Shown in pieces: positions 1-8,752 of a stretch of 32,635 bases of DNA. The position numbers and the translations under genes are program-made. The notes under the pieces are model-generated. The model was not told the DNA's origin. It searched no databases and saw only the letters and a program-made list of their open reading frames with translations. Source of the DNA: Propioniciclava sp. (lineage in GTDB: Bacteria; Actinomycetota; Actinomycetes; Propionibacteriales; Propionibacteriaceae); the NCBI RefSeq assembly GCF_029977985.1, contig NZ_JARKOT010000129.1, positions 1 through 32,635 of the forward strand, written 5' to 3'. Every line of letters starts with the position of its first letter. Positions within the stretch are counted from its first letter, which is position 1.

Positions 1-2
1 TG

Positions 3-632
3 GCGACTCCCGCGGGCATGGAGCGGCCACTCGGCGTGGATCCGGCGTCCGGGAACGCGGTGGTCGCAAAGAACGGCCGGTTCGGGCCGTACGTGACCGA
101 GGTGCTGGGCGAGGACGCGCCGAAGTCGGCGAAGCCGCGGACGGCGTCGCTGTTCAAGGAGATGACGCTCGAGGGGGTCACGCTGGCCGACGCGCTGCGG
201 CTCATGAGCCTGCCCCGGGTGGTGGGCGAGATCGACGGCGAGGAGGTCACCGCGCAGAACGGCCGCTACGGGCCCTACCTGAAGAAGGGCACGGACTCGC
301 GGTCGCTCGGGTCGGAGGACGAACTGTTCACGGTCACGCTGGAGCAGGCAGCCGCGATCTTCGCCGAACCCAAGACGCGCGGGCGGCGGGCGGCGGCGTC
401 CGGCCCGTTGAAGGAACTCGGGGCCGACCCGGCCTCCGGCAAGCCCGTCGTCGTCAAGGACGGCCGCTTCGGGCCGTACGTGACCGACGGCGAGGTCAAC
501 GCCACGCTGCGCAAAGCGGACTCCGTCGAGGCGATCACTCTCGAGCGGGCTGCCGAGCTCCTGGCCGAGAAGCGCGCCAAGGGTCCGGCGCCCAAGCGCA
601 CCACGCGTCGCGCCGCGGCGAAGAAGCAGTAG
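3..632 (+). CDS. topA: DNA topoisomerase I, C-terminal part (5' end outside window)
   Basis: The reading frame is open from the first bases of the window, so only about 209 C-terminal residues are present and the catalytic core lies upstream. The visible part has three repeats of the actinobacterial TopA C-terminal type, each built around a K/QNGRF/YGPYV/L core: GVDPASGNAVV..NGRFGPYV, then EEVTAQNGRYGPYLKKG, then GADPASGKPVVVKDGRFGPYV. A Lys/Arg/Ala-rich tail ends in AAAKKQ. In this family the C-terminal repeats and basic tail bind DNA and support processive relaxation of negative supercoils. The stop is TAG at 630-632. Position upstream of tmk and holB matches the common actinobacterial order. 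The identification is strong; the length of the whole protein cannot be judged here. Confidence 0.93.
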   Translation, partial: ATPAGMERPLGVDPASGNAVVAKNGRFGPYVTEVLGEDAPKSAKPRTASLFKEMTLEGVTLADALRLMSLPRVVGEIDGEEVTAQNGRYGPYLKKGTDSRSLGSEDELFTVTLEQAAAIFAEPKTRGRRAAASGPLKELGADPASGKPVVVKDGRFGPYVTDGEVNATLRKADSVEAITLERAAELLAEKRAKGPAPKRTTRRAAAKKQ

Positions 633-693
633 GCGCGCGCCGGTCGCACTGTCGCCGGTCGCGCTTCCGCCGCCCGCGTGGCGAGGCCGCTGC

Positions 694-699
694 TACCGT
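694..699 (+). promoter_or_regulatory. -10-like hexamer for a leaderless GNAT mRNA
   Basis: TACCGT ends 8 nt before the ATG at 708 and no Shine-Dalgarno sequence lies between them. Transcription would start at or next to the ATG. This is one of ten genes in the window with this arrangement. Confidence 0.4.
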
Positions 700-707
700 G
701 GCTCCCC

Positions 708-1181
708 ATGTCCGTGCTGCGCCCCCTGACCCTGGCCGATCTCGACGAGTTGCTCGTGGTGCAGCGCGAGGGTGCTGTCGAGGCGCTCGGCCACATCTTT
801 CCCCAGGACCAGAACCCGTTCCCGACCGAGCGCATTCGGGAGCGCTGGCTCGCCGAGCTCGCCGACCCCGCCGTCGACTGTTTCGCGGTCGTGCTGCACC
901 GGCGTATCGCCGGGTTCGCCGCGACCCGCGGCGAGGAGTTCCTCCACCTCGGTACCGCGCGGGACACGTGGGGCAGTGGGCTGGCCGAACAGGTTCACGA
1001 CGCAGTGCTCGACCACCTGCGCGCGGGCGGTCACACGCACGCCCGCCTCCGCGTCCTCGTCGAGAACGCGCGCGCCATCCGGTTCTACACGCGCCTCGGC
1101 TGGCGCCCCACCGGCGTCACCGAGCGCACCGACTTCGCCCCCCACCCCCTCCTGCGCGTCTACGAACGCGACCTCGCCTGA
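708..1181 (+). CDS. GNAT family N-acetyltransferase
   Basis: This is a 157-residue protein with the GNAT layout: N-terminal strand MSVLRPLTLADLDELL, central FAVVLHRRIAGFAA strand pair, a degenerate acetyl-CoA-binding loop (RDTWGSGLAEQVHDAV), and the C-terminal motif LRVLVENARAIRFYTRLGWRPTG, which is typical of the family's motif B. It should transfer an acetyl group from acetyl-CoA to an amine; the substrate cannot be told from sequence. ATG 708 is preferred over the upstream GTG at 678 because the fold starts there and a -10-like TACCGT sits 8 nt upstream. The gene converges with the Nudix gene, with 3 bp between the stop codons and no room for a terminator hairpin. Confidence 0.85.
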   Translation: MSVLRPLTLADLDELLVVQREGAVEALGHIFPQDQNPFPTERIRERWLAELADPAVDCFAVVLHRRIAGFAATRGEEFLHLGTARDTWGSGLAEQVHDAVLDHLRAGGHTHARLRVLVENARAIRFYTRLGWRPTGVTERTDFAPHPLLRVYERDLA

Positions 1182-1184
1182 GCC

Positions 1185-1583
<399 letters not shown>

Positions 1584-1590
1584 GCCCCGG

Positions 1591-1596
1591 ATCCTA
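1591..1596 (-). promoter_or_regulatory. -10-like hexamer for a leaderless Nudix mRNA
   Basis: TAGGAT on the minus strand ends 7 nt before the GTG start at 1583. No Shine-Dalgarno sequence is visible in the gap. Confidence 0.45.
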
Positions 1597-1637
1597 GCGG
1601 GGCCGGGGCGTGCGGAGGTGAGGCGGGCGGTGCGCGA

Positions 1638-3098
1638 TCAGCCCTTGACGTTGGCCTTCAGGCGCGAGCCGATGCCCTGATCGATCGACGTCCAGTACCA
1701 GACGAAGCGATCGGCGACCTCGTCCCGCGTGATCTGCCTCAGCTGGTCGGTGAGGGTCTCGACGAGACGGTCGCGGGCGGCGTCGTCGAAGACGTCGCGC
1801 ACGAGGGTGCCGGGCTGGCTGAAGTCGTCGTCGTCCTCCCGCAGCGTGTAGGCCGCGCGGACCATGGCCCCGTCGGATTCCCAACCCTCGGCCACCTCGC
1901 CCTGCCACTCCGAGTAGGGCCGGCCGAGCGAATTCGGCGCATAGACCGCCTGGTCGCCGGAGTGGTGGAACGCCATGTGGCCGTCGAACATCCACTGGTT
2001 GACCGCGTCGGGGCCGCCCTCGAGACCTTGCGGCTGGTTCACCGGCAGCTGGTGGAAGTTGGCGCCGATGCGGGCGCGGTGGGCGTCCGCGTAGCCGAAG
2101 ACGCGGCCGAGCAGCATCTTGTCGGGCGAGAAGCCGATGCCCGGCACGATGTTCGACGGCGCGAAGGCCGCCTGCTCGATCTCGGCGAAGAAGTTCGTCG
2201 GGTTCTCGTTGAGCTCCAGGACACCGACCTCGTGCAGCGGGAAGTCGGCGTGCGGCCACACCTTGGTGAGGTCGAACGGGTTGAGGCGGTACGTCTTCGC
2301 CTCCTCGTACCCCATCACCTGGACGGACATCGTCCACTTCGGGTAGTCGCCCCGCTTGATCGCGTCGAACAGGTCGCGGCGGTGGTATTCGGCGTCCTCG
2401 CCGGCGAGCTTCTTGGCCTCGTCGTTGGACAGGAACTCCATCCCCTGTTGGGTGTGGAAGTGGTACTTCACCCAGAACCGCTCGCCGGCGGCGTTCACCC
2501 ACTGGTAGGTGTGCGAGCCGTAGCCGTTCATGTGCCGCCACGTCCTGGGCAGCCCCCGGTCGCCCATGAGGTAGGTGACCTGGTGGGCCGACTCGGGCGA
2601 CAGCGTCCAGAAGTCCCACTGCATGGTGGCGTCGCGCAGGCCCGAGTCGGGCAGGCGCTTCTGGCTGCGGATGAAGTGGGGGAACTTCATCGGGTCGCGC
2701 ACGAAGAAGACCGGCGTGTTGTTGCCCACGAGGTCATAGTTACCGTCGGTGGTGTAGAAGCGAAGCGCGAACCCACGCACGTCGCGCCACGTGTCGGGCG
2801 AGCCGAGCTCGCCGGCCACCGTGGAGAAGCGCAGCAGCGTGCGGGTCGTCGTGCCCGGCTGGAAGAGCGCGGCCTTCGTCCACTGCGACACGTCCTGCGT
2901 CACCGTGAACGAGCCGAACGCGCCCGAGCCCTTCGCATGGGGACGCCGCTCCGGGACGTTCTCGCGGTTGAAGTGGGCGAGCGTCTCGACGAGGTGTACG
3001 TCGTGCAGCAGCAGCGGACCATTCGCTCCCACGCTGAGGGAATGGGCATCGCTCTCGACCGGCGAACCTCCGGAGGTCTGGGAGTGCGTCATCGTCAC
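1638..3098 (-). CDS. katA: Monofunctional haem catalase (small subunit type)
   Basis: This 486-residue protein disproportionates hydrogen peroxide in the cytoplasm. The distal catalytic His54 lies in [15 protein letters not shown]. The catalytic Asn127 is in [17 protein letters not shown]. The proximal haem-ligand Tyr336 is in [15 protein letters not shown]. Length and motif spelling fit small-subunit (clade 3) catalases without the C-terminal flavodoxin-like extension. There is a Shine-Dalgarno (AAAGG) 5 nt before GTG 3098; an in-frame ATG two codons later (3092) is an alternative start. Only 107 bp separate it from the divergent tmk, so both promoters share that gap. I see no OxyR, PerR or Fur-type regulator gene next to it. 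Catalase identity is very secure; the exact start is not. Confidence 0.97.
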   Translation of the reverse strand: MTMTHSQTSGGSPVESDAHSLSVGANGPLLLHDVHLVETLAHFNRENVPERRPHAKGSGAFGSFTVTQDVSQWTKAALFQPGTTTRTLLRFSTVAGELGSPDTWRDVRGFALRFYTTDGNYDLVGNNTPVFFVRDPMKFPHFIRSQKRLPDSGLRDATMQWDFWTLSPESAHQVTYLMGDRGLPRTWRHMNGYGSHTYQWVNAAGERFWVKYHFHTQQGMEFLSNDEAKKLAGEDAEYHRRDLFDAIKRGDYPKWTMSVQVMGYEEAKTYRLNPFDLTKVWPHADFPLHEVGVLELNENPTNFFAEIEQAAFAPSNIVPGIGFSPDKMLLGRVFGYADAHRARIGANFHQLPVNQPQGLEGGPDAVNQWMFDGHMAFHHSGDQAVYAPNSLGRPYSEWQGEVAEGWESDGAMVRAAYTLREDDDDFSQPGTLVRDVFDDAARDRLVETLTDQLRQITRDEVADRFVWYWTSIDQGIGSRLKANVKG

Positions 3099-3192
3099 TG
3101 GTTCCTTTGCTTGTCGTCCGCGGGGCCGGGGGTCGTCGGCCCTCGTTCCCAGTGAACCCCAGCGCGGCCCGAACCATTCCGGCTGGTGAGCT

Positions 3193-3198
3193 TAGGAT
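3193..3198 (+). promoter_or_regulatory. -10-like hexamer for a leaderless tmk mRNA
   Basis: TAGGAT ends 7 nt before the GTG at 3206. On the opposite strand the overlapping TAAGCT (3189-3194) could serve katA, giving back-to-back -10 elements. The katA part is a guess. Confidence 0.4.
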
Positions 3199-3205
3199 TG
3201 CCTGC

Positions 3206-3919
3206 GTGCGAGGGATCTTCATCGTGTTCGAGGGCGGCGACGGTGTCGGCAAGTCGACGCAGGCCGAACTGCTCACCGACTGGCTGATTGCCCAGGGCCG
3301 CGACGTCGTCCGCACGTTCGAGCCGGGTGACGGGCCGGTCAACGCACAGATCCGGCACATCTTGTTGAGTCGCTCGACCGAGAACCTCGCTCCGCGCGCC
3401 GAAGCCCTGCTGTTCGCCGCCGACAAGGCGCAACACGTGGCGTCCGTGGTGGAGCCGGCGCTCGAACGGGGGGCGGTCGTCGTGAGCGACCGCTACGTGG
3501 ACTCCACGCTGGCCTACCAGGGTGCCGGCAGGGTCCTGGAGACCGGAGCGGTCGAGCGGATCAACCGCTGGGCCACCGGCGATCTCCGCCCCGACCTCAC
3601 CGTTCTGCTCGACCTCGATCACAGGGCGGGCCTGGCCAGCGCGGGCGATGCCGACCGCATGGAGTCGGCGGGGGGCGACTTCCACGCCCGCGTCCGCGAG
3701 GGGTTCCTCGAGCTTGCCGCGCGCGACCCCGCGCACTACCTGGTCCTACCCGCCCGCGACGACCGTGGGGCCATCGCGCACGCGGTGCGCGAACGCGTCG
3801 CGTCGCTGCTCGTCGATCCGGACGCCGTCGGTGACGGCCCCGACGTCTCCCGGCGCGGGGTGCTGGGCGCCCTGTTCCGCGCCGAACTGTCGGACCCTGC
3901 CGCCACCCTGGAGCCATGA
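3206..3919 (+). CDS. tmk: Thymidylate (dTMP) kinase
   Basis: This 237-residue enzyme phosphorylates dTMP to dTDP with ATP in dTTP synthesis. The P-loop GGDGVGKST (residues 10-18) follows the first strand FIVFE. DRYVDSTLAYQGAGR is the family signature for the nucleotide-binding region, and DLTVLLDLD is the next core strand. The usual TREPGGT motif reads TFEPGDGP here, so the first Arg is replaced. The start is set at GTG 3206 because the fold begins at once (MRGIFIVFEGGDGVGK); the open frame further upstream is unconserved and overlaps the katA promoter. The C-terminus is about 30 residues longer than the compact E. coli enzyme. The stop overlaps the holB start (ATGA), so the two are co-translated. 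Confidence 0.92.
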   Translation: MRGIFIVFEGGDGVGKSTQAELLTDWLIAQGRDVVRTFEPGDGPVNAQIRHILLSRSTENLAPRAEALLFAADKAQHVASVVEPALERGAVVVSDRYVDSTLAYQGAGRVLETGAVERINRWATGDLRPDLTVLLDLDHRAGLASAGDADRMESAGGDFHARVREGFLELAARDPAHYLVLPARDDRGAIAHAVRERVASLLVDPDAVGDGPDVSRRGVLGALFRAELSDPAATLEP

Positions 3920-5070
3920 GCACCGCGACGCAGGCAGGCCGGGGCGTCTGGGCCGAGTTGGTCGGCCAGGAGCGCGCCGTCGAGACACTGGTCCGCGCGG
4001 TCGCCGGCGGGCGGCACGCGATGACGCACGCGTGGCTGTTCACGGGGCCACCGGGGTCGGGGCGGTCCAACGCGGCGCGCGCGTTCGCGGCCGCGCTGCA
4101 GTGCCCCGACGGGGGCTGCGGCGACTGCCGCGCGTGTCGAACGGCCTTGTCCGGTGCCCATCCCGACGTGACGCTCGTGCGCACCGAACAGCTCTCGATC
4201 GGGGTCGACGATGTGCGTGAACTCGTGCGCCGCGCCGCGATGGCGCCCACCCTTGGCCGCGCGCAGGTCATCGTGGTCGAGGACGCCGACCGTGTCACCG
4301 AGCGGGGCGCGGACGCACTGCTCAAGGCGATCGAGGAGCCTGCGGCGCGGACGGTCTGGATCCTCTGCGCACCGACGGCCGACGACGTGGTGCGCACGAT
4401 CCGCTCGCGCTGTCGTCTGCTCGAACTGGCCACCCCCTCCGACGAGGCGGTCACCGCACTGCTGGCCGGGCGCGACGGCGTCCCCTATGAGCTGGCCGCA
4501 CACGCGGCGCGGGTCGCGCAAGGGCACATCGGCCGGGCTCGCGCCCTCGCCCGCAGTGAGGACGTCAGGCGCCGCCGCGCCGAGGTGCTGCGTATCCCCA
4601 GCGCGCTCACGACGCTCGGGGCCTGCCTGCAGGCCGCCGCGAACGTGGTGGAGGCGGCGGCCGAGGAGGCGTCCCAGGCGACCGCCGAGGTCGACGCGCG
4701 CGAGCGCGCCGAACTGTCGGAGGCGCTCGGCCTGGGAACCAAGGGGGCGCGGCCACGCAACACGGGCGCGCTGCGCGATCTGGAGGACCAGCAGAAAGCC
4801 CGCGCCAAACGACTGCAGCGGGACGCGCTCGACCGGGTCCTGACCGAGTTCACCACCTACTACCGTGACGTGCTGGCGGTGCAGACCGACGCGACCAAGC
4901 GCATCATCAACGCCGACCTGTCCGGCGAGCTCACCGCCCTGGCCCGGCGCAGCACCCCCGATCAGACACTCGCCCGGCTGGACGCCATCCTTGCTTGTCG
5001 GGAAGCACTCGAAGCCAACGTCGCCCCCCAGTTGGCCGTCGAATCGCTCATGATCAGCCTGCACGCCTGA
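3916..5070 (+). CDS. holB: DNA polymerase III subunit delta prime (clamp loader)
   Basis: This 384-residue AAA+ protein belongs to the replicative clamp loader, which opens and places the beta clamp on primed DNA. The P-loop reads GPPGSGRS (residues 44-51), with Arg in place of the catalytic Lys. That is expected for delta prime, which acts as a stator rather than an ATPase. A zinc-binding cluster follows (C63, C68, C71, C74; LQCPDGGCGDCRAC). Walker B is IVVEDADRV, sensor-type LLKAIEEPA follows, and the conserved SRC motif (IRSRCRLLELA) provides the arginine finger. The C-terminal helical domain includes a charged coiled-coil-like stretch around residues 240-300. It overlaps tmk by 4 nt, a standard actinobacterial pairing. 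Confidence 0.92.
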   Translation: MSTATQAGRGVWAELVGQERAVETLVRAVAGGRHAMTHAWLFTGPPGSGRSNAARAFAAALQCPDGGCGDCRACRTALSGAHPDVTLVRTEQLSIGVDDVRELVRRAAMAPTLGRAQVIVVEDADRVTERGADALLKAIEEPAARTVWILCAPTADDVVRTIRSRCRLLELATPSDEAVTALLAGRDGVPYELAAHAARVAQGHIGRARALARSEDVRRRRAEVLRIPSALTTLGACLQAAANVVEAAAEEASQATAEVDARERAELSEALGLGTKGARPRNTGALRDLEDQQKARAKRLQRDALDRVLTEFTTYYRDVLAVQTDATKRIINADLSGELTALARRSTPDQTLARLDAILACREALEANVAPQLAVESLMISLHA

Positions 5071-5153
5071 GCGTCCGGCCGTGTCGCTGCGCGGGAACCC
5101 CCGCCACCTTTGCGACGATGGGTGTGACTGATTTTCCGACCGAAGGGCCCCCG

Positions 5154-6041
5154 ATGGCTGACGAACGCGATGTGCACGACGAGGACACCACCGCCGAGCA
5201 GACGTGGGACGACGAGTCGCCGAGTGCGGCCTCCGACGAGCCGGCCGGCTCGCACGTCGTGACCAAGGACGAGGTGGCGGCCGACGAGCCGATCGGCACC
5301 CCCGTCAGCGCGACCGGCAGCAGCCGGATCGACGACGACGGCACCCTGTTCCGCAAGGAAGCGGCCCAGCAGGCGGTCGGCTTCACCAACCAGTCCGTGC
5401 GGGCAGAGCACGAGCGGCTGCAGGCCGAACGGGCGGCGCGGCGCCAGGCGCGCCTCGACGCCCTCAATCCGGCGCCGGTGGCGCCGGTGGTGCCTGCGAA
5501 CCGTCCCGCGGCGGTGGCCGCGGCCCACGCCGAGCGTCGGGCGGCGGCTCCGGCCGTGCGCGAGGTCGTGACGGAAAAGATCGTGACGACGCGCAACACT
5601 GACAAGTTCCTGCCCTCGTTGGGACTGTTCCTCCTGCGGCTGGTGACGGCGGCCATCTTCGGCATCCACGGCGTCAACAAGCTGCTGAACATTCCGGCGA
5701 CGACGGACATGATCGGGCGGACCTTGCTGCCGTACCCGTCGATCCTGGCCGTCGTGGTGGGGGCTGCAGAGGTGGCGATCGCGATCGCCCTCGTGTTCGG
5801 CCTGCTCACGCGCGTTGCGGGGCTGGGCGTCGTGCTGATCACGGTGGGCGCGCTCGTGTTCGTGCTGTGGGGCCAGTCGTGGAGCCCGTTCGCGGCGGGC
5901 GAAGCGGGTTTCATCGGTGAGTTGGAGTTGCTGCTCGCGGCCGTCGGCGTGTTGTTCATGAGCGTCGGCGCCGGCGGCTGGGCCGTCGACCGCGGGTTCC
6001 GCGCTCGCCGTTCCGCCGACCGCGCGGCACGGGAGGCCTGA
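5154..6041 (+). CDS. DoxX family membrane protein with a long charged N-terminus
   Basis: This is a 295-residue protein. Residues 1-90 are acidic and low in complexity, then residues about 60-105 form a highly charged Ala/Arg/Glu-rich, probably coiled-coil segment (RAEHERLQAERAARRQARLDALNP). The DoxX-type domain starts near residue 148 (LPSLGLFLLRLVTAAIFGIHGVNKLLN) and has four hydrophobic segments, with the family's short loop patterns HGVNKL and LVFGLLTRVAGLG. DoxX-like proteins are small four-helix membrane proteins; some take part in redox or thiosulfate metabolism, but most have no proven role. ATG 5154 is chosen because AAGGG lies 6 nt upstream; ATG 5118 is possible. The next gene starts 6 nt after its stop. 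Confidence 0.8.
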   Translation: MADERDVHDEDTTAEQTWDDESPSAASDEPAGSHVVTKDEVAADEPIGTPVSATGSSRIDDDGTLFRKEAAQQAVGFTNQSVRAEHERLQAERAARRQARLDALNPAPVAPVVPANRPAAVAAAHAERRAAAPAVREVVTEKIVTTRNTDKFLPSLGLFLLRLVTAAIFGIHGVNKLLNIPATTDMIGRTLLPYPSILAVVVGAAEVAIAIALVFGLLTRVAGLGVVLITVGALVFVLWGQSWSPFAAGEAGFIGELELLLAAVGVLFMSVGAGGWAVDRGFRARRSADRAAREA

Positions 6042-6047
6042 CCCCGC

Positions 6048-7460
6048 GTGCCCGTCCGGGGCACCTTGCGTTCGAGCGCGGCCGGCTTGGCCGCGCTCGT
6101 CGTTTGCGCGGTCCCCGCGGGGTGTGCGCCCGCGGCCTTCCCGTCGCCGACCCCCGCCACGCCGACGCCGGTGGCGTCCACCCGGCTGGACTGGCAGCCG
6201 TGCGCGTTCGGCACGTGCGCCACTCTCGCGGTGCCGGTCGACCACGACGACCCGGCGGCAGGCACGCTCGAGCTGGCTGTGGTGCGCGTGCCGGCCTCCG
6301 AACAGCCCTCGTTGGGCGCGGTGTTCGTGAACCCGGGCGGCCCGGGCGGGTCGGGGCGCAGTTTCGCGGCGGCGTTCGACCGCACGGGGCTCGAACGGTA
6401 CGACATCGTGGGGTGGGATCCGCGCGGTGTCGGCGGGTCGGCCCCCGTATCGTGCACCGACGGTGCGGGCACCGACGCGTACCTCGCGCTCGACAACTCA
6501 CCCGACGACCAGGCCGAGGTGGACGCCCTCCTCGCGGGTTCGCGGGCCTACGCCGAGGCCTGCCGGGAGCGGTCGGGCGTCCTGCTCGACCATCTGTCGG
6601 TCCAGGACACTGCGCGGGACCTCGACCTGCTGCGGGCAGCGGTGGGGGAGGAGCGGCTGACGTACTACGGCGCGTCCTATGGCACGGCGATCGGCGCCGC
6701 GTACGCCGCACTCTTCGGTGAGCGGGTGGGGCGGATGGTGCTCGACGCCGGGGTGGAGCCGCGGCGCCCGCCGGGCGTGCCGCAGGCGGCCGGCTTCGAG
6801 GACGCGCTCGCCCGCCTCGGCCCCGACGGCGAGGCCCGAGTCACCGCGCTGCTGGACGGGCTGGACAGCAAGCCCCTCGCCGTCGAGGATCGCGTGCTGA
6901 CCCAGACGTTGGCGACCGCCGGGCTGGTCACACTGCTGGGCGGCGGTGAGGGGACGCGGGCGGCGTTGCTGGCGGCGGTCGCGGCGGCGGAGGCGGGCGA
7001 TGGCTCCGGCCTGCTGGGCGCCGCGGACGCCGCGAACGGACGCCGGCCAGACGGCTCCTACTCGGGGCTGGTGGCCGCGTTCACGGCGACGTACTGCGCG
7101 GACGACGACGTGCGGACCCCCGCGCTGGCGCGGGAGCGCTGGGCGGCGGAGCGGGCGGCCGCGCCGGTGTTCGGGTCGGCGATGGGGGCGCCGTGGCTGT
7201 GCGTGGGCTGGACGGCCGCCCCGGCCGAGCCGTTGCCGCTGCCCGCGGCGCCGGGGGGCACGGTGGTGGTGCTGGGGGAGCGCGGCGACCCGGTGACGCC
7301 CTACGCCTGGTCGCAGGCGCTGGCGGCCGACCTCGGTGCGACCCTGCTCACCACGCCCGGTACGGGCCATGTGGCGTACGGCCGGGGCTCCACGTGCGTC
7401 GACGCGGCTGTGCGCGGGGTCCTGACCGGGGACGGACCGCCGCCGGCGTCCTGCCCGTGA
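6048..7460 (+). CDS. Secreted alpha/beta-hydrolase, tripeptidyl-aminopeptidase-like
   Basis: This is a 470-residue exported protein. The N-terminus is a signal peptide ending in VPAGC (Cys26), a weak lipobox, so it is probably a lipoprotein. The oxyanion region is NPGGPGGSG (residues 95-103). The nucleophile Ser210 is in YYGASYGTAIG, the candidate Asp is in LGERGDPVTPYAWS, and the candidate His is in TPGTGHVAYGRGSTCV. These sit in a C-terminal TAP-like domain ending with the conserved Cys-containing segment. The architecture matches actinobacterial serine hydrolases annotated as tripeptidyl or prolyl aminopeptidases, including mycobacterial Hip1-like proteins. It probably cleaves peptides or esters outside the membrane; the substrate is unknown. 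It follows doxX by 6 nt and may be co-transcribed with it. Confidence 0.85.
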   Translation: MPVRGTLRSSAAGLAALVVCAVPAGCAPAAFPSPTPATPTPVASTRLDWQPCAFGTCATLAVPVDHDDPAAGTLELAVVRVPASEQPSLGAVFVNPGGPGGSGRSFAAAFDRTGLERYDIVGWDPRGVGGSAPVSCTDGAGTDAYLALDNSPDDQAEVDALLAGSRAYAEACRERSGVLLDHLSVQDTARDLDLLRAAVGEERLTYYGASYGTAIGAAYAALFGERVGRMVLDAGVEPRRPPGVPQAAGFEDALARLGPDGEARVTALLDGLDSKPLAVEDRVLTQTLATAGLVTLLGGGEGTRAALLAAVAAAEAGDGSGLLGAADAANGRRPDGSYSGLVAAFTATYCADDDVRTPALARERWAAERAAAPVFGSAMGAPWLCVGWTAAPAEPLPLPAAPGGTVVVLGERGDPVTPYAWSQALAADLGATLLTTPGTGHVAYGRGSTCVDAAVRGVLTGDGPPPASCP

Positions 7461-7467
7461 GGGGTCG

Positions 7468-7523
7468 GTCACGTTTCTGACCTAGGAAATCGTGGCACGT
7501 GCCAAGAATCCCTATGTCAGAAA
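7468..7523. repeat. 50-bp loop-less inverted repeat, copy A
   Basis: The core is 7474-7523, two 25-bp arms meeting exactly at the centre of GGCACGTGCC (7494-7503). The arms match at 21 of 25 positions (left begins TTTCTGACCTAGG; reversed right begins TTTCTGACATAGG). GTCACG (7468-7473) precedes it. It begins 8-14 nt after the hydrolase stop and lies well upstream of the tRNA promoter. A near-identical element occurs at 18500-18555. It has no U-tract and no loop, so it is not a classical terminator; it could be an operator for a large symmetric protein complex, a bidirectional terminator or a miniature mobile element. Confidence 0.85.
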
Positions 7524-7607
7524 GCCGATGTCACTTACCTCCTCAGCCGAGCCCCGCGCGCGTCCGGCTGGCCTCCGCGCGCGTTCGCGTGCGCTACGGC
7601 CGATCTG

Positions 7608-7613
7608 TATAGT
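7608..7613 (+). promoter_or_regulatory. -10 element of tRNA-Thr
   Basis: TATAGT stands out in GC-rich DNA 22 nt before the tRNA's first base. The -35 region about 18 bp upstream (around 7584-7589, TTCGCG) is weak. Confidence 0.45.
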
Positions 7614-7635
7614 TGTGCCTCGGCCGTGAGGCCGC

Positions 7636-7708
7636 GCCACCTTAGCTCAGTCGGTAGAGCGACGCACTCGTAATGCGTAGGTCTGGGGTTCGATTCCCCA
7701 AGGTGGCT
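7636..7708 (+). tRNA. tRNA-Thr (anticodon CGU)
   Basis: The cloverleaf can be folded by eye. The acceptor GCCACCT pairs with AGGTGGC. The D arm contains AGCTCAGTCGGTAGAGC. The anticodon stem ACGCA/TGCGT encloses loop CTCGTAA with anticodon CGT, reading ACG. The T arm is TGGGG-TTCGATT-CCCCA. The discriminator base is T, and the CCA end is not encoded. A Nudix gene starts 32 nt downstream and could share the transcript. Confidence 0.97.
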
Positions 7709-7740
7709 CTCCTGCTGTCCACGCCGGCCCAGGAGGCTCC

Positions 7741-8232
7741 ATGGCCACCCCCGACTTCATCCTCGACCTACGCCGGCGCGTCGGCACGATGCCGCTGTGG
7801 CTCTCGGGCGCGACGGCGTGCGTGCACCGCGACACCCCTGAGGGCCCCGCCTGGCTCCTCGCCCGCCGCGCCGACAACGGTGCGTGGTCGCCCGTCACCG
7901 GCATCATCGACCCCGGCGAGCACCCGGGGGACGCCGCCCTGCGCGAGGTCGCCGAGGAGACGGGGATCGTGGCCGAGGTCGAGCGCCTCGTCTGGGTCGA
8001 CGTCAGCGAGTTGGTCACCTACGCCAACGGCGACCAGACGCAGTACATCAACTTCACCTTCCGCTGTCGCTACGTCAGCGGCGACCCCCACCCGGCCGAC
8101 GGGGAGAACGTCGAGGTCGCGTTCTTCCCCGCAGACGGACTGCCCCCCATGGACGGCCGCAACGCGGCCGCCCTCGCCGCCGTCATCGCGGACGCCCCCG
8201 AGTGCGGTCTCGGCCCCCTGCCGCACCCCTGA
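7741..8232 (+). CDS. Nudix hydrolase
   Basis: This 163-residue protein has a complete Nudix box (GIIDPGEHPGDAALREVAEETGI), the metal-binding catalytic helix of pyrophosphohydrolases. The N-terminal part (DLRRRVGTMPLWLSGATACVHRD) and the loop VTYANGDQTQYINFTFRCRYVSG are like actinobacterial Nudix proteins annotated as ADP-ribose or nucleotide-sugar pyrophosphatases. The substrate cannot be fixed. AGGAGG at 7731-7736 is 4 nt before the ATG, a clear ribosome-binding site. It lies directly behind tRNA-Thr with no terminator visible, so it may be expressed from the tRNA promoter. It is not closely similar to the Nudix protein at 1185-1583 outside the box. Confidence 0.9.
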   Translation: MATPDFILDLRRRVGTMPLWLSGATACVHRDTPEGPAWLLARRADNGAWSPVTGIIDPGEHPGDAALREVAEETGIVAEVERLVWVDVSELVTYANGDQTQYINFTFRCRYVSGDPHPADGENVEVAFFPADGLPPMDGRNAAALAAVIADAPECGLGPLPHP

Positions 8233-8267
8233 CCCGCCCCGTCACACCACGACGGACGCCGCCGGCA

Positions 8268-8744
8268 TCATCCCGCCGCCTCCCGGGCCAGCGTGTGCAT
8301 CAGCGTGGCACCGTCGGGGAACCGCTCGAGTTCGCGCAGCGTGTGCAGTTCGACCCGCCAGAAGGATCCTTCCTCCTTCATGCCCCACATGTGGTCGCGT
8401 GCCTCGGCGACGACGAGGAACCGGGACGGGCAACGCGTCGTCATGCGGGCCTGCTCGCGCGCGAGGTTGACCCTCAGGCAGCCGGCGAAACCACGTGCGG
8501 CCAGCGGCGAGCTGTCGTCGGCCAGGTCGGCGTCCACCCCGAGGAGGTGGAGGCCGGCGATGCTGAAGCCGTTGCACTCGGCGAGAAACGCTGCGTAGGC
8601 CTCCGGCAGGACCAGTCCCAACTGCAGGCGGATCGCCTCCCGCAGCGCGCGGATCCGCGCGACGCACGCCCCGGGGCGCACGACGTCGCCCGGACGCCGG
8701 GCGCGTCCGCGCAGCAGGGCGACGTCGGCGGCGTATGGACCCAT
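8268..8744 (-). CDS. SMI1/KNR4 (YrhA)-like protein
   Basis: This is a 158-residue soluble protein. The segment from residue about 37 (IRALREAIRLQLGLVLPEAYAAFLAECNGFSIAGLHLLGV) matches the SMI1/KNR4 opening pattern: a helix, then LP..Y..FL...NG, then a strand. The later FLVVAEARDHMWGMK and GSFWRVELHTLRELERFPDGATLM fit the rest of that fold. In bacteria these proteins are often immunity proteins of contact-dependent toxins, or stand-alone proteins of unknown role. No toxin gene is seen here. ATG 8744 is preferred to the longer frame from 8813 because TAGCAT lies 8 nt upstream and the extension is unconserved. Family assignment is by pattern only. Confidence 0.55.
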   Translation of the reverse strand: MGPYAADVALLRGRARRPGDVVRPGACVARIRALREAIRLQLGLVLPEAYAAFLAECNGFSIAGLHLLGVDADLADDSSPLAARGFAGCLRVNLAREQARMTTRCPSRFLVVAEARDHMWGMKEEGSFWRVELHTLRELERFPDGATLMHTLAREAAG

Positions 8745-8752
8745 GGCCCGGG

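Noticed and set aside
639-662. Direct repeat GCCGGTCGC (639-647 and 654-662) after topA
   Set aside because: Only two 9-bp copies in very GC-rich DNA; no inverted symmetry and no clear terminator can be drawn.
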